Positions 4,607-6,054 of a stretch of 6,054 nucleotides of DNA are shown here, in pieces. The translations under genes and the position numbers were made by a program. Each line of letters starts with the position of its first letter. Positions within the stretch are counted from its first letter, which is position 1. The stretch is from the NCBI GenBank assembly GCA_003447895.1, contig DLYC01000228.1:1-6054 (forward strand). The letters are read 5' to 3'. Source of the stretch: Lachnospiraceae bacterium (GTDB lineage Bacteria > Bacillota > Clostridia > Lachnospirales > Lachnospiraceae). The notes under the pieces were generated by a model. The model worked only from the letters and a program-made list of their open reading frames with translations, was not told the origin of the DNA and did no database searches.

Positions 4607-6054
4607 ATGACGAAAACGGAAGTGTTCAGGGCGGAACAGAGCGGGGCGGTGTGTCTTGCGGCTTTTCATGTTTACGGGCATATTGGCGATTACCCGCTCA
4701 CGAAAAGGACTACTTTGGGGAGGGCGGGAAGCCACGGCAAGGCGGACATTATGCTTCCGGAGCCCTGCATTTCCGGGCTTCACGGCGAGTTTGGCTGTGC
4801 GGAGGGACATTGGTTCTACCGGGACCTGGGGAGCACGAACGGATCGTGGATCAATGGGCAGATCCTGGAGGGGGTCTGCGAGATGAGGGATGGCGATGTT
4901 TTGACAGTGGTGCCAAAAGATGATCAGAATGAAGGGCCGATGTTTGCCGGGATTTTTGTGAGGCTTAGGGCAGGTGAGCGGATGGTGTGGCGCCGGATTT
5001 CCGTGGGGCAGGGCATGAAGCCGCTGCGGATCGGGCGGTCTGAGAGCGGGCTGACGCCGGAGGATCCGACGATTTCAGGCAGCCATGCGACTTTCAGGTT
5101 TGGGGCGGACGGGCTGTCGGTGCTGGATGAGGGGAGCTTGAACGGCGTGTATGTGAACGGGGAGCAGTGCGACGCGAGGCGGCTCAAGGCGCTGGACGTT
5201 GTGCGGATTGGGCGGTCCTTCTTTTTGGTGACGGATGGTGCTCTCTGGGAAGGGGAACGGCGGATGCAGAAGCAGGCCGCGGCGACAGGCGCGGGTGCGA
5301 ATCCGGTTCCCGCCGCGAAGTCGGCGACAGGTGCGGGCGCGGCAGCAGCTCCCACTGCGAAGTCGGCAACAGGCGCGGGCGCCAGCGCCGCCCCCGCCGC
5401 CTCCGCACCCGCGAGGGAATTCCCCGGCGGCAATCGCCTGGTGATCGACATCAAAGAGCGCAGCGTGTGGAAGAGTTTCAAAAAGCGCGTTCTTTTGAGC
5501 GAAGTGCATCTGGCGGTCGAGCCGGGAGAAATGGTGCTGATCCTGGGCGGCTCGGGCGCCGGAAAGTCTACGTTTATTAAGTCGGTCATGGGCTATGACA
5601 GGGCCGAGGGGACAATCCGATACGGCGACAAAGACGTCTATGATGATTATGAGACCATGAAGCGGGAGATCGGATACGTTCCCCAGCAGGACCTTGTGCG
5701 TCTGAGTGATACTGTGGAGGACACTCTTTTGGCGGCGGCGAGGCTGCGGATGCCGGGAGATTCGACCTCGGAGGAGCAGAAGAAGCGGGTCGAGTGGCTG
5801 ATGGACATTCTGGGGCTTACTGACGAGAGGACCAATATGGTCGGCGCGATCAGCGGCGGACAGAAGAAGCGGGTCAGTATCGGGATTGAGCTGGCCGCGG
5901 ACCCGGCGCTGTTTTTCCTGGATGAGCCCGATTCGGGGCTTGACGGCGTCATGGCGAGAGGCCTCATGGAGAAGCTCCGCGTCATCGCAGACCTGGGCAA
6001 AATAGTGATGGTCATCACGCACACCCCCGACCGCGCGGCGGACCTCTTCACCAA
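4607..6054 (+). CDS. Twin-FHA ABC transporter, ATP-binding part (Rv1747-like; 3' truncated by window)
   Basis: The frame is open to the window end: 482 complete residues and no stop. FHA domain 1 (about 30-100) shows Gly38-Arg39, Ser56, His59 and DLGSTNG (73-79). FHA domain 2 (about 135-205) shows Gly143-Arg144, Ser157, His160 and SLNG (177-180). These modules bind phosphothreonine peptides. An Ala/Gly linker (222-270) leads to an ABC ATPase domain with Walker A GGSGAGKST (314-322), Q-loop VPQQD (358-362), signature ISGGQKKRVSIG (415-426), Walker B LFFLDEPDSGLD (435-446) and H-loop His472, of ABCG type. An ABC2-type membrane domain is expected beyond the edge, giving the architecture of mycobacterial Rv1747, a phosphorylation-controlled exporter. 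Start: ATG 4607 has AAGGGA (4595-4600) 6 bases upstream; an in-frame ATG at 4589 lacks a Shine-Dalgarno site. It follows the lipoprotein gene by 26 bases. The substrate is unknown. Confidence 0.93.
   Translation, partial: MTKTEVFRAEQSGAVCLAAFHVYGHIGDYPLTKRTTLGRAGSHGKADIMLPEPCISGLHGEFGCAEGHWFYRDLGSTNGSWINGQILEGVCEMRDGDVLTVVPKDDQNEGPMFAGIFVRLRAGERMVWRRISVGQGMKPLRIGRSESGLTPEDPTISGSHATFRFGADGLSVLDEGSLNGVYVNGEQCDARRLKALDVVRIGRSFFLVTDGALWEGERRMQKQAAATGAGANPVPAAKSATGAGAAAAPTAKSATGAGASAAPAASAPAREFPGGNRLVIDIKERSVWKSFKKRVLLSEVHLAVEPGEMVLILGGSGAGKSTFIKSVMGYDRAEGTIRYGDKDVYDDYETMKREIGYVPQQDLVRLSDTVEDTLLAAARLRMPGDSTSEEQKKRVEWLMDILGLTDERTNMVGAISGGQKKRVSIGIELAADPALFFLDEPDSGLDGVMARGLMEKLRVIADLGKIVMVITHTPDRAADLFT
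5282..5407 (+). repeat. Three 42-base in-frame repeats in the FHA-ABC linker
   Basis: Units at 5282-5323, 5324-5365 and 5366-5407 each encode 14 residues: ATGAGANPVPAAKS, ATGAGAAAAPTAKS and ATGAGASAAPAASA. The period is exact and the DNA copies are clearly related (GC(G/A)AAGTCGGC(G/A)ACAGG at the joints). Each unit places one Thr at the same position (227, 241, 255) in an otherwise structureless Ala/Gly/Pro linker. Confidence 0.85.

Noticed and set aside
4495..4923. 142-codon + strand frame across the lipoprotein end and the FHA-ABC start
   Set aside because: It is out of frame with both real genes and covers the conserved first FHA domain; there is no recognisable protein family.
4924..6054. 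Long antisense frames (for example 4924-5589, 5075-6022 and 5647-6054) opposite the FHA-ABC gene
   Set aside because: The + strand frame from 4607 contains complete FHA and ABC motifs through this whole region. The antisense frames show only biased composition, including Ala/Pro tracts from the repeat linker.

Overview
The window is about 6 kb of fairly G+C-rich bacterial DNA with strong GGGAGG/GGAGG-type Shine-Dalgarno sites, all genes on the + strand and short gene spacings. Together with the protein families this suggests a Clostridia (Firmicutes/Bacillota) chromosome, perhaps Lachnospiraceae-like. The assignment is an inference from style and gene content, not from a marker gene.

Layout. 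(1) 1-711: the C-terminal end of a UvrD/PcrA-type superfamily 1 helicase (motifs V and VI, a repetitive Arg/Gly/Ser/Ala linker, a Tudor-like tail). (2) 729-1724: a complete type I L-asparaginase, 17 bases after the helicase stop. (3) 1725-1908: a short gap filled with degenerate repeats. (4) 1909-2373 and 2395-3117: a small HD-domain protein and a compact ABC/SMC-like ATPase, 21 bases apart, probably co-transcribed. (5) 3118-3722: a 605-base non-coding stretch of three parts: a G-rich tandem-repeat block (3121-3335), a more A+T-rich element with three copies of a TGTCCCCCAT word and a long imperfect hairpin (3333-3492), and a leader with two related hairpins (3587-3681). (6) 3723-4580: a lipoprotein with an acidic Ala-rich spacer and a PQQ/WD-like beta-propeller-type domain. 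(7) 4607-6054, running off the window: an open reading frame with two FHA domains, an Ala/Gly repeat linker and an ABCG-type ATPase domain. It has no stop codon inside the window and is easily missed.

Functionally the first part looks like ordinary housekeeping (DNA repair helicase, asparagine catabolism) followed by a two-gene unit of unknown role. The last part is the most interesting. A surface lipoprotein and a twin-FHA ABC transporter lie 26 bases apart and probably form one transcription unit. The second has the domain order known from Mycobacterium tuberculosis Rv1747, an exporter controlled by Ser/Thr phosphorylation through its FHA domains. The expected membrane domain, and perhaps a kinase/phosphatase pair, would lie beyond the right edge. 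A recurrent theme is repeat-driven low-complexity linkers in three unrelated proteins (helicase, lipoprotein, FHA-ABC) plus repeat-rich intergenic DNA.
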